DNA from: Isohypsibius dastychi
Lineage: Eukaryota > Tardigrada > Eutardigrada > Parachela > Isohypsibiidae
DNA: 57,370 nucleotides
Direction: 5' to 3'
NCBI GenBank assembly: GCA_034696485.1
Contig: JAQIWT010000024.1
Location: 1 to 57,370 of the forward strand
Shown here: positions 42,710-54,236 of the stretch, piece by piece
Position numbering within the stretch: position 1 is the first letter of the stretch
Layout of the letters: every line of letters begins with the position of its first letter
Made by a program: the position numbers and the translations under genes
Notes under the pieces: model-generated
What the model was told of the DNA's origin: nothing
The model's database searches: none
What the model saw: only the letters and a program-made list of their open reading frames with translations

Positions 42710-44444
42710 ATGACAAATGCCAAAGTTGAGGAGCATTTTGATGGAATTCATAATAAACTCGATACCGAGAAAGGACAAGAACAAGATTGTCGCACATTCA
42801 CTGATAATTCGGACAATTATATTAGTCAATCAGAGTTCAATATCACAAAAATCAAACTAGACGAGGAACTCACGGATGAAACCAAGCAAAAATTCGTCGA
42901 CTTGGTTCTTAAATACAGAGATCTTTTTCCAAAAAAAGGAACTATTATTGGTAAAACAATGATGACTGAGCATATTATTGATACCGGAAATTGCCCACTA
43001 GTTAACGTTGGACCTTATCGCAGGTCATTAGCAGAAATGGAATTAATCGAAGAAGAAGTCCAAAAATTATACAAACTTAAATTAATAACACCTTGTTTTT
43101 CGAGTTGGAATTCACCTCTTTTATTGATTAAAAAACCTAGGGGTGGTCACAGAATAGTGACTGATTTGAGAAAAGGTAATGAAGTTACAATTAAAGACAA
43201 ATACCCACTACCAAATATCGAAACTGCTCTTGATCTTTTAGCTGGTAGTAAGTTTTACTGTTCTATTGATATGGAGAAAACTTTTTTTCAAGTTCCTTTA
43301 CACGAGAGTAGTAGGGAGAAAACTGCTTTTACAACAAAATCGAATCACTGGTGCTGGCTGCGAAGTCCACAAGGAATGACAAATAACTCTAGCGTTTTTC
43401 AACGCGCAATGGATTCAACATTATCGGAGCTCAAATGGAAAACGTGTTTGAACTTTGTTGACGATATATTAGTTTTTGCAAATTCAATCGAAGATTTGCT
43501 GGAACGAATCGATTGAGTCTTTGATCGCATTTGAAGGGCTGTATTCACACTCCAGTTAGAAAAATGCATATTTTGTGTCAAACAAGACAAGTTTTAAGGA
43601 CACATAATATCAGAAAACGGCAGGAGACCAAATCTCGAAAAAGTAGCCGCTTGATTAAATTGGGAAACCCCAAAAACAGTTAAAGAAATAAGACAACTTT
43701 TAGGAGCTTTTGGATACTGGCGCTCATACATTCAAAATTTTGCTGAAATTACTGCTCAAATTTTTGAATTGACAAAAGAAGACGTTAAATTTCATTGGTC
43801 TGAAATTCACGAAAACGCTTTTAAATTATTGAAAAAGGCAATAGCAGATGATGTTCTTTTACATCATTTCGAAAATAATTCACCCGTCGAATTGCACACT
43901 GATGGCTGCAATATCGGGATATCGAGCATGCTAATTCAAGTTAAAGACGGCAAAGAACGCACAGTCTGGTTTGCATCGAGAAAATTATCCTCAGCTGAAA
44001 GATCTTATTCAACAGTTGAAATTGAATGTTTAGCAGTTGTTTTTGGTGTGACTAAATTCAGACCTTATTTAGCTCTGACACATTTTACGGTAGTAACTGA
44101 TATTAAAAGTTTAACCTGGTTATTAACAATTTAAAAAGAGACAGGAAGATTATGTAGATGGGCATTAAAATTATCTGCATATGATTTTAAAGTGAAATAT
44201 CGACCCGGAATACTCAATAATGTATGCGACGCCATGTTTCGGGCTCCGTACGATGAACCAGAAAATTTTGAGCAATTTGATTATATACCTGTGAACCATA
44301 CTAGCAATTTTAATATTTCTTTCATGCAACGGAACGATACATATTGCGCTTCGATAATTAACGATTTGGAAGAATCAGAAAACGCTTCTTATCATCAATA
44401 CAGATCTCGATTACTTTTACTTGACGACGACATTTTATATAGAA
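42710..44444 (+). pseudogene. Gypsy-type reverse transcriptase and RNase H, truncated by inversion
   Basis: Reverse transcriptase with LDLLAGSKFYCSIDME, FQRAMD and catalytic NFVDDILVF. A TGA at 43514-43516 and further frame breaks follow, then RNase H with ELHTDGCNIGISSML and YSTVEIECLAVVFGV. A TAA at 44132-44134 precedes the connection domain (DFKVKYRPGILNNV). Homology ends abruptly near 44444 at an inversion breakpoint; the integrase that should follow is on the opposite strand from 52300. Confidence 0.85.
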
Positions 44445-44454
44445 ATGGCGGTCA
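44436..44454. other. Inversion breakpoint 1 (pol to LRR gene)
   Basis: Plus-strand pol sequence (ILYRNG) gives way within a few bases to the second half of a PAN/LRR gene (VMNRIRDRPRFDSVALSS, compare RVIAFLIHKTRGFDSVTLSS in the intact paralogue). The reciprocal junction is at about 52300. Confidence 0.85.
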
Positions 44455-44951
44455 TGAACAGAATCCGAGACAGGCCGAGATTCGACTCCGTGGCGTTGTC
44501 TTCCCAGCATTTTCCAAATCTGATGCATCTGAGATTTTACGATAGTAGAAACGTCATTGTCCGCAAAGGAACCATGAACAACTTTCCTCAACTCCGTGTG
44601 TTGCAATTCCATGTTTCAACAATACGTCACTTGGAGGCAGGAGTTCTCGAAGGCTTGCCTCATTTGAAAACATTAATCCTTGAATATATCAGCTGGTATC
44701 AGCTTGATGGTTATTTTCGCTCGCACATATGGAAACTCCATTGCAGCCGTGAATATTTGTGGTTCCGCACTTATCTGACCAAGAATCCCCACCTCATTCA
44801 GCCAAGACAGGCAGGAGAAGTATATGCAGAAGCGGGTATAGTCAATGAAGAATGGTCGAGGCGAGAGATTTACGCTGCTGTGGACTGTCAGAAAGCCGAT
44901 ATGCACGGGCTTGATGACCAAATAGAGTTTTCGCTGAATCCAGAGAACTAA
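44447..44951 (+). pseudogene. PAN/Apple-LRR gene copy 2, C-terminal half (inverted)
   Basis: Parallels the intact paralogue's C-terminal half: FDSVALSSQHFPNLMHLRFY, NNFPQLRVLQFHVSTIRHLE, LEGLPHLKTLILE, the HCSREYLWFRTYL segment and the identical end DQIEFSLNPEN. It lies on the plus strand, whereas its N-terminal half is on the minus strand at 52301-53353. Open but without a start or signal peptide. Confidence 0.85.
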
Positions 44952-47024
44952 ACGTCACAGTGATCGCATTTCAATGTCGATCACCATAGTCCTCGTTGTT
45001 CATCCTAAACAAAATGGTCCTGATAAAGTCAGGGAAACTTTGATAAATTCGATTCGCCTGTTCGGACTTCTGTGGGGAGACTCTTCGGTATTTGATGTTG
45101 TGGCATTCACTCGCTGTGGGTTGATTCATGAGAAATGCAACTTCCTTGCAAAGTGTCTTAGTGTGGATGGGTGAACAAGGGGTTAAACGGAGCACCTGGT
45201 ATAGAGAAGAATCTCAACAAAGCTTTCTCTCAAGCACGTGGTCTGAAAGTGTGTTTAAGAGTGTCGGCCCTTCTTTTGCGTCGTTGAATTTAGCAAGTTA
45301 GGATGTCAGAGCTTAGAAACAGGCAGAAAGAAAGACATTATCCGAGGACTTTTCGATGGAGAACCCACAGATACGACATGTCAGAAAGCTAATTGATCCT
45401 AGACAACTTCGAGCAAGCTCACTCACACAAAACATCCAAACCCTTAAATACATCTTATCCTCACGATAATCACCAGGTTTATATGGGTCACCAACAAACA
45501 AAATGTGTCAACAAAAAAATTGCTTTGCAACCCGCTCGTTCTACTCACGCTTACTGGAGGCTTTCTACTTTTGTCAATTTTCTCAGCACCAAAATATAAA
45601 TGGCCGCTGTTGCTAGTTGATATTAAAACTTTGTCCTTGAATTCATTGACTTTCATTTGATCTTGAAATATGCAGGAAAAAAGCGGTCTGATGACCGTCT
45701 TTAAGGTTTTGTAGGAAAATACGAAAACTTTTCAAAATAAACCTTGTTTTCGGTCATAGTAGTATCACTTCCGGTCGTGATGTGACCTCACTACCGGCAA
45801 TGACGTCATTTTGAGCTCTGACGTCTTTACTTGTAATATGTCTGTCCGTTGACCCAGACTCCCAATAAGTCGGTCCGTTGACCCCGAGAACAAAGGAAAA
45901 CATATTGGAAAAGAGTTTTAAATGTTTAACGAATGGGTCGGGATTTCGTTCAGTTTCCGTAGGCCCTCCCCCCCCCTTGGGGGTGGGGGACAAAAATGGA
46001 ACTTTGTTTAATGGATCTTGAAATTTCGGTCGCACACATAACCATTCCAAAAGCTTATCGGTTTATTCCTAATTGTGGTCTATGGAGCAGCCATCTTTGT
46101 TTGAGCAGTCTTTGTTTTCCCGGATTGACATCCATCTGATCTAGAATCAACTTTTCCGGAGGCTTTTCTCAAACTTCCCTTGAAGTTTGACCGCTTATGT
46201 TATTTTAATTTAATTTTCTTTGAGGCGAGTGAAGAGCGATAAATAAAAGCCTTTAGGCTTAACCTAAAGGTTGGTTTCAAGAATGCGCAGCCTCAAATTG
46301 AGTTAAATCAAAAGATCGGGCTTGAAAAATCAAGAGGTTCTTTCCGATGAAATCCCTTGATATGGACTTTGAAATTGATTCATCAAAAACTCAAAGTCAA
46401 AAACTCAAAGAAACTGGACAGGATTTCTGACAGAACAAGTTTTCATCTATCTTTCACATTCTAGAAAAGTAAAATTTCTTGGTTACAACGAAAACTTTTC
46501 TGCATTTGATCAACTTTTGGAATTTTCGGAATGAGTACCGAATTAAAAGAATTTTTTTACGACGCCATTTTGAACAGATGGTCAAGGTCATAACTCATCT
46601 CAACTGAAATTCGACTCAGCCAAATATACCTGCAAAAGCCTCGGGGGCTTTCGATGTTCAAGAAACCCTCGAGGGTGCCTGAACATAGACGTTCACTCCC
46701 ACCTTTTATAATGCGGTGGGTTTGTTCCACAAAATCTTCAGATTACTCGGTGCGAAATACAATCAGTGCCAATCATATGATCAATCCATGAGTGAGGAAT
46801 TATATGAGTCAGTGGGAGTGTGAGTGGGTGAGTGAGTGGGCGAGTGGGTGAGTGAGCGGGTGGGTGGGTGGGCGAAATTTAACGTGAGCGAGAGGCATTC
46901 GATACATTCGACCAAAAGTACGGAATTGCAGTGGGGCGGGGCTTGCCTCATTGTGAATCGATTGAGAACAGGGAAACTTTTTGATATTTTAGAAAGCTAC
47001 ATATTTTCGCAATATTCCCTGGAA
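44952..47024. other. Inverted host interval, no gene recognised
   Basis: Before inversion this was the sequence between the PAN/LRR gene and the provirus. Includes a C-run/G-run palindrome near 45966-45990 and a gtgagtggg-type simple repeat at 46800-46875. Short frames lack motifs. Confidence 0.45.
46800..46875 (+). repeat. gtgagtggg simple repeat
   Basis: Imperfect gagt/ggtg units over about 75 bp. Confidence 0.85.
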
Positions 47025-47354
47025 AAGGATGTTAAACCCCGGCTTATTCGACACCTTAACTAATTCCAGGCGGGTTGCCTAAGCCCGCGTTGACCTTTCA
47101 CTTTCGACTCAAAATCCCACACGATAAAACTGATGGAGGATGATTTATTGACAAAGATGGAAAGAGGAGATTTCAGTCATAAAAGTGAGGCAGGGAATAT
47201 ACAGTAAAGCTCGGCTTTTTATAAGCCGGAAACAATCAATAACGGGAAAATGGAGAAGTACGAGACAACGGTCAATAAAATGGCTTGTGGTCAGTTAGGG
47301 GCCGGCATACTAATATTGATTTTTATGTGATTTCAATATTACAGATTTCCCACA
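47025..47354 (-). repeat. 3' LTR of the provirus (inverted relative to the 5' LTR)
   Basis: The reverse complement begins TGTGGGAAATCTG and follows 39786-40115 throughout, with scattered substitutions. It lies in the inverted segment, hence the opposite orientation. Confidence 0.88.
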
Positions 47355-47678
47355 ATTCACCGCCACAATGGAAATTGTAAAAATTGTAATTTTGATTTAA
47401 AAAAAATGAGAAAAAAAAAGAAAAAGAAAAAGAAAAAGAAAAACAATGAAAAAATGATTTATGTACAGTTATGGTATTTTTCATTCATTCAGAAATTGCA
47501 ACTCCATGAGCATGAAGCAATTCTGACAGAAGATTAAAATAGATAAAATAACAAATATTTTTTTTTTCTTTTATTTGCCAGTTCAAACTAAAACTAGAAC
47601 ATGGCAATTAAAAAAGATAAATGTAGCAAAATGTACAGCAAATTTTTGTACAAGAAAAAAGTTTCAGCCGACCCTAGA
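47355..47678. other. Provirus internal non-coding region
   Basis: AT-rich, with an (aaaag)n/poly-purine tract at 47401-47450. No obvious polypurine tract next to the LTR on the element strand. Confidence 0.4.
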
Positions 47679-48284
47679 CTAACCACTTGCCTGATGGTTA
47701 ATCCAATCCATTATGGATCCGGATGGCTGATCCACGGGTCCAAAATACTGCGTCAGTTCTTCACTGATGTCTGCTTCAGTCAATTGAGACAGAGGGCCGT
47801 AAGTGTGAATGTCCAAGGATGACGTAATTGTGTCAGTACTCGATGACTGAGCGGCAGGCTGAATTCGATCAATGCGGGTGTTGAATTCCTCCACGATGCG
47901 AACGATTGAAGCCGTTCCGGCTTGCTGGATTTGCTCTACTGTCTTATTGATAGTGGCGAGGAAGCGCTGATTCATAGTTTTACGCACCTCTGACACGGTC
48001 TGAAAATGTTCAGCGAAGGCTGAATCCAATTCTCGATGGCTCTCGTCACGTAATTTTGCGAAGTCCGCTTTCAACTCCTGTTGCCTTTTCTCGATGTCGG
48101 TAACTGAACGCCGTACGGCACGATATTGGTGATCTTCTTTTTGGGTATAGGCAGCAATCAAATCCTTGACCAAAGTTGAGAAAGTTCCAAGGAATTGATC
48201 ATAGAATTGTTGCTGCTGGCGTACGAGAGTAGTCAAAACATTTTCCTGTTTTGACGGGTCGAATAGATACAACAGGTGGCGCAA
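47679..48284 (-). CDS. Provirus 3' accessory coiled-coil ORF
   Basis: 201 codons, open. Long heptad-rich helix (ENVLTTLVRQQQQFYDQF through IEEFNTRID), then a short Ser/Thr/acidic tail ending near DWINHQ. It overlaps by 86 bases the frame encoding the env-like tail. It could be the displaced C-terminal part of the env-like protein or a separate accessory protein; no homologue recognised. Confidence 0.5.
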   Translation of the reverse strand: MRHLLYLFDPSKQENVLTTLVRQQQQFYDQFLGTFSTLVKDLIAAYTQKEDHQYRAVRRSVTDIEKRQQELKADFAKLRDESHRELDSAFAEHFQTVSEVRKTMNQRFLATINKTVEQIQQAGTASIVRIVEEFNTRIDRIQPAAQSSSTDTITSSLDIHTYGPLSQLTEADISEELTQYFGPVDQPSGSIMDWINHQASG

Positions 48285-48630
48285 ATGGAATTTTGGGCGA
48301 TAATGGGGTAGGTGCAGGTGTGGCAGGGCTTATAGTCTCATACTGATTATCCGACATATCCATCCCAGATGAAGACATTTGATCAAACAATATTTCGAAC
48401 TGAGAGAACAAAGGATGGACTGATTTTATGTCTGGCACATCATCATCTCTTATATCGTCCAATGCTGCTGTGTGAAAGTGATAAGGCACGTCCTGACTTA
48501 TTCGATAAACGGGAACCGGATTGTCTTCATTCAGATGATGGTCATTCCGGACCGGTGAGATGTCCAGCTGAGCACGTGATTTATACGCATGCCTCACACG
48601 CCAAAGGAAAGAGAGCGCATAAATAATCAT
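48199..48630 (-). CDS. Provirus env-like protein, cytoplasmic tail region
   Basis: Starts with a hydrophobic/basic membrane-boundary segment and continues as a hydrophilic, acidic, proline-rich tail. Continuity with the ectodomain frames upstream is broken. Assigned to env by position. Confidence 0.4.
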   Translation of the reverse strand: MIIYALSFLWRVRHAYKSRAQLDISPVRNDHHLNEDNPVPVYRISQDVPYHFHTAALDDIRDDDVPDIKSVHPLFSQFEILFDQMSSSGMDMSDNQYETISPATPAPTPLSPKIPFAPPVVSIRPVKTGKCFDYSRTPAATIL

Positions 48631-48702
48631 GCAAGATATGCAAAATTAAAGGAACCAAAATACAACATGCTTAATAAAACTAAAAACTTTTAATTCGCCG
48701 GT

Positions 48703-49257
48703 TTAAGCTGATGATCGATCAAGGAAATTATTGTTATGAATATCCGATCGCATTGAACTGCCTGTTATAGAACCTCGATCTGCAAATAAAAATGGAACTA
48801 AGGAAAGCTTTTCTAGGTTCTGTATATGCAGGAATTTGGCAGAGAAATCAACAACTGAATTGAACCGAGTCAAAAAATGCGAATGCAGAGCTTGCTGAGA
48901 TGGTCGCGCCTTCTCCCAAGATTCGTTCTTACTGACAAATAATTCTCCGTTCAGGGTGATAAAAGGAGATAAATTTCGGCAAATTAAGGGCTCGGTCTCA
49001 TAGCCGTCTACTGAAACGTCGTAAATCCCGCTTCTTGAATGTTGAGATGAACAAGATCTGTAATCAACTCCCATTTCAACTTCCACGATTTTACATTGAT
49101 AAACTGAGGCCCAATTTTTCCCGATATTATAGAGGGCGCTGCATTTGGGATAATTCAAGATTTCTGCGGCATGAACACGACTCTTTTGAGATATTAACAA
49201 TAATTGGCCGAGTAATAATTTGTCCATCCGGCAATCGATATAATTGAGTGAATCCAT
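48703..49257 (-). pseudogene. Provirus env-like glycoprotein, membrane-proximal part
   Basis: Cys-rich ectodomain with a sequon and a conserved Cys/Tyr pattern, in a frame different from the preceding segment. The set of frames from 50613 to 48703 looks like one glycoprotein gene interrupted by frameshifts. Lineage not settled: pattern suggests a mononegavirus/chuvirus-type glycoprotein, as captured by several arthropod LTR elements, but this is a weak impression. Confidence 0.5.
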
Positions 49258-49309
49258 GATGTAATTTTCAGACTCAAGTCTCTCCTCGTTATAAAAAGTT
49301 AATTTTCAT

Positions 49310-50613
49310 TCATCCGGAATAATTTTGCGTGGTCTTCAAAAACAATGACTCGTTGGTGTACATTTCCGAATGGTTCAGGGGCTGTTCTGAGGCATGATAT
49401 TTTTCTTTACTCAGTCTTGAAATTGGCTCGTATTCGATTTTTAAATTAGGGTTGCCAAGAACGGTGAAAGCTTTCTTTTCAGTCTCACATAATTTGATTT
49501 CGGTTTCGAGAAAAAAATCGATTTCTTTGGTACTATCTTTCAAACGAATATTCCCGCTTTCGTTCTTCAATTCTCCTATCGAATCAAAAGATCGGAGAGG
49601 TCTGCAGTTAATGTCCGTCAGCTGTTCCGCGTTTGACCACACGTAGGTTACCTGGTTTTGGACAGCATGTCCAGCAGCCTTCTTTTCAGCTAAAATTCCT
49701 GTCGCAGATTCAACTGCACAGTTCTGACAGGACTGGTATAATTCCGACTCCGTTGTTTCACAAGTCGTAGTTTCGTAAATAATTTCGCGGCACCATTTAT
49801 ATTCTCCTTCCAATTCTGAATCGAATTTCCATAAATGATCATTTTCTTTCTTCAGCTGGTATTTATGCCCATCGGTTCCAGTACAAGAGGACTTATGATA
49901 ATTTTTCCAACACTCTTCTAGTGAAACAATTCGATTAATGACATGATTTTCTTTGGTATGTCCACCGAAAAAAAATCCAATAACTTTCAGCTGTTTAATG
50001 GTCTGTCGGCACGCGATTCCCTTGAATTTTCCAACTGGTAATGTTTCTTCATAAATTTTGTATTTGACCGCACGGGCAGGACTAGGTGACGGGATGCTGG
50101 GCAAGTAGTATAGTTGGATAAAGACACAGCGCCTATGAACTGACTGTGTTTGCAGTCACTTAATGAAAAACTGGTCGTTTCCGCTTGTCCCATAAATAAC
50201 ATCATCATAATAAAGATAATAGGGATAGCAAAACTCAGTCGCGTTGGTCTTGCGAGATCGCTATTTGCCCGTTTTTGTCCTTTTTTTGACATTACGTTTC
50301 GTATTCTCCTGCTACGTTCTGCGGTTACCGGTGGGAGTATTAGGAGGCCTTCGTCAGCTAACTCGTTCTTTTTCTTGACACCTCTTTTCGAGCGCAATTT
50401 CGTATTCGGTTTTTCTTGCAAGGTCGATTGAATTTCTTCAGTTGTTAGTACACATTTCGACGCATTCACGCTTTTTTCAAATGCTTCCTGAGTTTTTAGT
50501 CGTATCAACGAGGACTTTGTCAAGGTAGATCTCAATTTCCCGAACATTTCTGCCGTTTGCCGTTCGAAAATTTCAAGTTGTTCAAAAACTCGTTCGCGTC
50601 CTTCGTGTTTCAT
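49310..50613 (-). pseudogene. Provirus env-like glycoprotein, N-terminal and central parts (frameshift near 50100)
   Basis: Two overlapping frames. The first (50613-49987) has a long hydrophilic leader with a basic RSKRG-like cluster, then a strongly hydrophobic signal/anchor near residue 135, followed by the first ectodomain cysteines. The second (50104-49310) continues as a Cys-rich ectodomain with several sequons. The frame change near 50100 is a lesion or an unseen splice. An ATG directly follows the stop of the preceding small ORF. Confidence 0.55.
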
Positions 50614-50937
50614 TTAATGATTTGTTATGAAATTCTGTCGATAGAATTCCGCTTTCTCGGTCTGCTCACGTAGTTGCTGATTGACGTCGTTTAGCCAGTA
50701 TTCATAAAAAGGACGCAGAGATTCCAGATCATTATTCATGACGGCAGAAATATCCATTTTTGGTAAGATGAAAGATGGGATAAATTGTTCTTGAGAGGCG
50801 TTTAGGTGTTGCTCATCCAGATCAAACTTTTCAGACTCTAGGTTCATTTTCGTTGATGTCGGGTGGTTATTCTTTCGATTGATTTTATTCGGAGTCAAAT
50901 TAGCAGAAGATTTTTCCGTGCAAAAAGTTTCAATCAT
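50614..50937 (-). CDS. Provirus small ORF between integrase and env
   Basis: 107 codons. Its ATG overlaps the integrase stop (ATGA arrangement), and its own stop abuts the next ATG, a layout suited to reinitiation. Hydrophilic, Asn/Glu-rich, no motif recognised. Confidence 0.5.
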   Translation of the reverse strand: MIETFCTEKSSANLTPNKINRKNNHPTSTKMNLESEKFDLDEQHLNASQEQFIPSFILPKMDISAVMNNDLESLRPFYEYWLNDVNQQLREQTEKAEFYRQNFITNH

Positions 50938-52300
50938 ATATACACGGGTCCTGGCTTTTTACAGATTCTTCTAGGGCGCTGTTCAAAAATCTCCTCTTCA
51001 GTTTCAGAACTTTCCGTTTCATTTAATGCTTCACCTGAATGTGATTCAATTTTTTCAGAAAATCTAACTTTTTTCTTATGAGCAGTTTTCAAAGAGTTAT
51101 TCCGAGGTTGGCCTTCCCAGGTAGCTTCATTTTTCCTATGAGCCTGTTCTTCAAACAGATGCTCTACAGTTTGATTCTCTAATTCTGTTTTGTCTTCTAG
51201 ATTTTCACGTCTATAAAATTTGTTTATTCTGCTAACATGGATTGTATCGATTAGTTTTTTACCGTACAGAGCTTGTACGCGATAATTCAAATCGGATAAT
51301 TTTTCAAGGATGATAAAAGGTCCGTACCATCTATGGTTCAATTTATTTGTAGTTTTAAGTTTTTTATGAGGGGTATAGATAAGAACTAAATAATCAACAT
51401 TAAATTCTTTGTCTATGTGACATTCATCACATTTTTCTGCGGCTCCTAATCCCGCGTTTTCAGTTCTAGATATTGCAATTTCCCTCGCAGTTTTTAACCA
51501 TTCTTTAATATTCATAGAGTACTCGGACAAATCAATTTCTTCTCCCTCTTTCTTAATCCCTAGCGCGTGTTCGATCGGTAAGACGGCATGTCCACCGAAC
51601 ATAAAAAAAAACGGTGACATTTTAGTCGCAGATTGCACTGCCGAATTTATAGCAAATGTGATATATGGCAGACACAAATCCCAGTCTTTTTGACCAGTAG
51701 AACAATAAAATGCTATTCTGTTACATATTGTTTTATTTTTATTTTCAACAAGACCTTGTAACTGAGGTCGATACGCTGAACTGGTTTTATGGGTAGTTCC
51801 AACGAGTTTAGTAATTTCATCCATTAATTCATTACAGAATGCAGTACCTCTGTCACTTTGTAAAAATTTAGGTGCAGAAAATCTACACACTATTTCCTCT
51901 AGAAAGAATTTTGCTGTTTCTTCCGCATTTCGAGTCCCAACTGTTCGCGTTACGGCAAATTTAGTAACTAATTCAACAGCTACTACAAGAAATTTTTTAT
52001 TATTTGTAGATGATTTAAAGGGTCCAACATGATCAAATTGCCAGGTTTCGCATACCGACCTTGGAACAATTGGCGGTAATAAACCATAAGGTTTCCCAAT
52101 TCGTTATTTAGAAGATTGACAGTCTTCGCATGATTCTACATAGCTTTTATCATCTTCTACTGCTTTCGGCCAGAAATATTTTTCTTTAATTTTTAACCAA
52201 ATTCTTAAGAAGCCAAAATGCGAGCCCTGGAGTGGACAGTCATGATAATTGAATAGTATTTCATCTTTCAGTTCTGTGGGAACGACGAGCAATTTTTCAA
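50934..52300 (-). pseudogene. Gypsy-type integrase (inverted segment)
   Basis: Zinc-binding HHCC part (FNYHDCPLQGSHFGFLRIWL; YVESCEDCQSSK), then a frame break near 52104. The DDE core follows: first Asp in WQFDHVGPF, second Asp in LQSDRGTAFC, Glu in GLVENKNKTI. The C-terminal chromatin-binding region and acidic tail end at 50934. It belongs after RNase H at 44444 but is on the opposite strand because of the inversion. Confidence 0.85.
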
Positions 52301-52310
52301 AATTCTGTCC
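52292..52310. other. Inversion breakpoint 2 (integrase to PAN/LRR gene)
   Basis: The minus-strand PAN/LRR gene (EPILDR) switches directly into integrase sequence (LLVVPTELKD). Reciprocal of the junction near 44445; together they mark a 7.9-kb inversion. Confidence 0.85.
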
Positions 52311-53353
52311 AAGATTGGTTCAAATGAAGCTGGCTCCCATCTGTTTCTTCCATCGATCTGCACTTGAACTGGGCTACGTTCATCCAAGGACCGGCCTACT
52401 TCTTTGATATGCTTGCCAATATCAACATCTGATGCGGAACTATTGCATACTATCCAAGTACAGCCGTCCATATAGCAGCCTCCCGTTCTCCAGGAATTGC
52501 ATTCCTGATCGGACCATAGACTATCTTGTATTAAGTCCCTCTTCCAGCTGCTGAAGAACGTAATCGAACCTTGATCAGCAATCGGTTTCTGTCGAAATTT
52601 GGATTGTTGGCTAAACTGTCTTTTTAGTTGACATGACTCCAGCTCGACGCTGAAGATAGCTGCCTCACATTGCGGATGAAGGAGACAAAGTTTCTGACAT
52701 CGGAACTCTGTCATTTTATCTTTGAGAGATCTTTCCATATTCTCATATTCGAGGTCAATCAGGCCACCGCCCTCTCGAAATCCTGGCAGCCTAGCCAATT
52801 GTTTCTGAATCGGACTGAAGATCGCAAAATGATTGTTTTGGACGAATTTGATGTCTGCAGTTCCGTTGTAGGCGGTGCAAGTCTGCCCGAGGATGTCGTA
52901 GTCAACAACCCGACATTCGTTCGCACACAACTCCATGCACACTTCAATATCACGGGCGTCTTTTTGCCAAAGATGGTCACTGTTACTTGCAACGATTCGT
53001 ACGTCATTGAAGAGAGTGGAATTGATCAAAGTAACGTTGTTCGTCCATGGAAACGCATGGCTCCCAAGTGAGGCTAAAGTGGTTGCTTCTGTTGGTTTTG
53101 TAGTCGACATCTTTGTGGTTGCGAGTGTTGTTTTTGTAGTCGACATCTTTGTGGTTGCGAGTGTTGTTTTTGTAGTCGACATCTTTGTGGTTGCGAGTGT
53201 TGGTTTTGTAGTCGACATCTTTGTGGTTGCGAGTGTCGGTTCTTCCTGAAGACGGCATCCTACAAAGTAAAAAAATATGAACAACGCTTGTTTTCTAGCG
53301 GTCATAAGGAATCTTAAACAAGAGAAAGCAAGGACAAGTAACGAAATTATCAC
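52301..53353 (-). pseudogene. PAN/Apple-LRR gene copy 2, N-terminal half
   Basis: Collinear with the intact paralogue: PAN-like units IEVCMELCANECRVVDYD and CQKLCLLHPQCEAAIF, then CNSWRTGGCYM and the SFEPILDR stop point. It also has a Thr-rich stretch of four 12-residue repeats (ATTKMSTTKPTL-like; 36-bp units at about 53090-53235), absent in the paralogue. Cut at EPILDR by the inversion. No ATG or signal peptide upstream; the 5' end abuts a ttcggcaaaatgtc repeat. Confidence 0.82.
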
Positions 53354-53385
53354 TCGGATCGTGCTTGCCTCTTAATTTATCACAT

Positions 53386-53560
53386 TCGGCAAAATGTCGT
53401 TTCGGCGAAAAAAAAAGTGATTTTCGATTCGGCAAAGTGTCCTGTCGGCCAAAATTCAATGTTTTGAAATTCGGCGAAAGGTCTCTTCGGCGAAAATCAG
53501 TTTTCGTTCGGCAAAGTGTCGCGATTTAAAAAATCAGTTTTCGCCGAAATTTCCGGCGAA
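53386..53560. repeat. ttcggcaaaatgtc dispersed repeat
   Basis: Degenerate units of (a)ttcggcaaaatgtcc and its complement. The same family recurs at 57290-57370. Probably subterminal repeats of an unidentified DNA element. Confidence 0.65.
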
Positions 53561-54236
53561 TGGTCTGTACACGATTTGCTCGATCATTCCACAGTCCAGC
53601 CAAAGGTCACGCAGCAGCTGATTGTCACGCTGAAAAAGCTGAAGGATGGTCATCATGGTGACGTTGCGGATGCACTTCGAAAGCGCATCCCGCTGAACGC
53701 TGAGAGTGTTGCCGTATTATGTGAGCACTCAGAATACCTCGCGGCTTTAGTGGAACTCACCGAGGACTGCATCGACCCTGCAGTCTTGAGTCACATAGCT
53801 GGAGCATTCTTAAAGAATGACCGCGTTGTCGATTCTATAAAGTTCTTCATTCGGGGATCAGATTTCAGCAGTCATTCGGTGTTGTTCGAAAAGGCTATGG
53901 AGGACCCACACTTCGAACAGTGGACAGAAGTTGTTAAATACTTACGACTAGCTAAGAAACGACTTGGAGGCTTGGATGTTGAGAAGGAGCTCGTAGCGGC
54001 GAGTCGAATTGCCCGCAATGGCGCTGGATGCTCCAGGTCCATCAACAAGAGTGATCGAGAACCAAATTGAAGAAGACGCGTGCGAGATATGCTTAAGATA
54101 TCCTTATATGAAAAAGGATGTTGTCTTTGTTCCTTGTGGTCACATGGGATGCTGCATGAACTGCAGTCAGAAGTCCACACTCTGTCCATTCTGTTCGAAG
54201 GTCATCGTGAACAGACAGCGCTCTTTCCGAACTTGA
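53560..54236 (+). pseudogene. RING gene, partial second copy (frameshifted)
   Basis: Matches the 3' portion of the FEM1-like/RING gene: STVQPKVTQQLIVTLKKLK, then VLSHIAGAFLKNDRVVDSIK, then a frame change near 54010 into IEEDACEICLRYPYMKKDVV, CGHMGCCMNC and CPFCSKVI, a complete C3HC4 RING, ending RQRSFRT. There are no introns where the first copy has them and no ankyrin part. Plus strand, opposite to copy 1. Confidence 0.7.

Noticed and set aside
42163-42829. Minus-strand frames in the pol region
   Set aside because: Antisense of clear protease and reverse transcriptase coding sequence.
39741-47020. 13-base match attccctggaaaa beside both LTRs (39743 and about 47012)
   Set aside because: Considered as a target duplication, but it does not abut the LTR starts and after undoing the inversion it would be an inverted rather than direct repeat.
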